Below are positions 63,200-64,000 of a DNA stretch of 64,000 nt, piece by piece (the stretch's first letter is position 1; every line of letters starts with the position of its first letter). The DNA is from Zeus faber (lineage: Eukaryota; Chordata; Actinopteri; Zeiformes; Zeidae): positions 4,362,958-4,426,957 of the forward strand of contig OY482855.1 in NCBI GenBank assembly GCA_960531495.1, written 5' to 3'. Made by a program: the position numbers and the translations under genes. The notes beneath the pieces were generated by a model. It searched no databases, was not told where the DNA came from, and worked only from the letters and a program-made list of their open reading frames with translations.

Positions 63200-64000
63200 C
63201 GACGTTCATCACACCGTTCGGGAGGTACTGTTTTCACAGATTGCCATTTGGAATTTCGTCAGTGCCCAAGCACTTTCAGAAGAGGCTGACACAGATGCTG
63301 GCAGGACTGGAAGGAACAGTGTGGCATGCAGATGACATTCTTGTCTTTGGATCATTGCATGAACAGCATGACCACAGACTGAGCAGAGTGTTGGAGAGAC
63401 TACAGAAGGAAGGGCTGACACTCAATAATGAAAAATGCCAGTTTGCTGTGGACCGTGTCAAGTTCCTAGGTCACATTGTCAGTGCCCAGGGCCTAGAACC
63501 AGACCCTAACAAAATTACAGCAATCACATAGATGCCCGCACCCACAGACGTTGCAGGTGTGAGAAGATATTTGGGCATGGTGAATTATGTTGGGAAATTC
63601 TCGCCACGCATTGCTGAGCTCTCACAGCCCATAAGAGAGTTGCTCAAATCTGACAGTGACTGGGCGTGGGGGAGCATGCAGCAGCGGGCATTCGAGGAGC
63701 TCCGTCGGGAGCTGAGCTCAGCCACAGTGCTGGCACAATACTGCCCGAACAGACCGACAAAAGTTGCGGCGGACGCTTCCTCATTTGGACTCGGTGGGGT
63801 TCTGTCTCAGAAGCAAACGTCAGGCGAATGGCATCCGGTGGCCTTCTGCTCACGCAGCATGATGGAGTCGGAGCGTAGATACGCACAAATTGAAAAAGAG
63901 GCACTGGCGCTGACCTGGGCGTGTGAGGGCTTTCGGTCTTATCTAATAGGGATGGACTTTCTTATTCAAACAGACCACAAGCCCCTCATTTCCCTGCTGG
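63166..64000 (+). pseudogene. Gypsy RT and RNase H continuation (frameshifted, one stop)
   Basis: The other frame reads VPLHPESVPLTTFITPFGRY, HRLPFGISSVPKHFQKRL and WHADDILVFG (catalytic Asp pair kept). FLGHIVSAQGLEPDPNKITA follows, with TAG at 63529-63531. Beyond the stop come GVRRYLGMVNYVGKFSPRIA and RNase H: KVAADASSFGLGGVLSQ (Asp kept), EKEALALTWACEGF and LIQTDHKPLISLL at the window edge. Integrase would lie outside. Confidence 0.82.

Larger units (their letters stand above)
61081..64000 (+). mobile_element. Ty3/gypsy retrotransposon, 3' part outside the window
   Basis: A probable 5' LTR (61081-61286), leader, gag-pol ORF from 61595, protease and RT/RNase H up to the window end. Paired zinc knuckles and HxDD-type RT resemble the Mag lineage. 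The frame is broken at about 63165 and by TAG at 63529. Confidence 0.8.

Overview
The window is nuclear DNA from a vertebrate, almost certainly a teleost fish. Two multi-exon protein genes with canonical GT-AG introns of up to 7 kb are set in a dense, nested mosaic of fish-type repeats: L2/Rex, RTE, R2/NeSL-like and I/Nimb-like LINEs, Tc1 elements, a Gmr1-type Ty3 element, tRNA-derived SINEs, hAT and Harbinger MITEs, and long (CA)n runs. The species cannot be fixed from the sequence. I saw no bacterial features, CRISPR arrays, intact tRNA or rRNA genes.

Layout. 0-11.7 kb: a nearly complete L2/Rex-type LINE (minus, one 974-codon ORF), a decayed RLE-type LINE (plus), and two small minus-strand exons that splice in phase but that I do not recognise. 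12.0-13.6 kb: a Tc1 transposon close to the common fish consensus. 13.7-18.7 kb: sparse, ending in a solo LTR. 18.9-27.4 kb: a complete ten-exon minus-strand gene for an EF-hand mitochondrial ATP-Mg/Pi carrier (SCaMC/SLC25A23-25/41 group), 486 codons, every junction in phase. 27.4-35.5 kb: intergenic, dominated by an I/Nimb-like LINE broken by a Tc1 remnant, an LTR and an L2 tail. 35.6-56.3 kb: ten coding exons (382 codons) of the type I-alpha regulatory subunit of cAMP-dependent protein kinase (prkar1a), plus strand; its three large introns carry Tc1, RTE, solo LTR, hAT and a Gmr1 element with both LTRs. 57-61 kb: a foldback element, a SINE and a small LTR-LTR element. 61.1-64 kb: a Ty3/gypsy element with gag, protease and RT, cut by the window end.

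The two cellular genes are divergently arranged (5' ends about 8.1 kb apart) and belong to different processes: calcium-gated adenine nucleotide transport into mitochondria, and cAMP control of PKA. Nothing shows co-regulation. The most unusual structures are the Ty3-type retroelement whose integrase lies upstream of reverse transcriptase (copia-like order, as in the Gmr1 group), an 860-bp LTR-LTR element with a candidate 5-bp target duplication plus a solo LTR of the same family, a 0.7-kb foldback element with TA flanks, and the unassigned exon pair. I found no convincing entirely new biological system.
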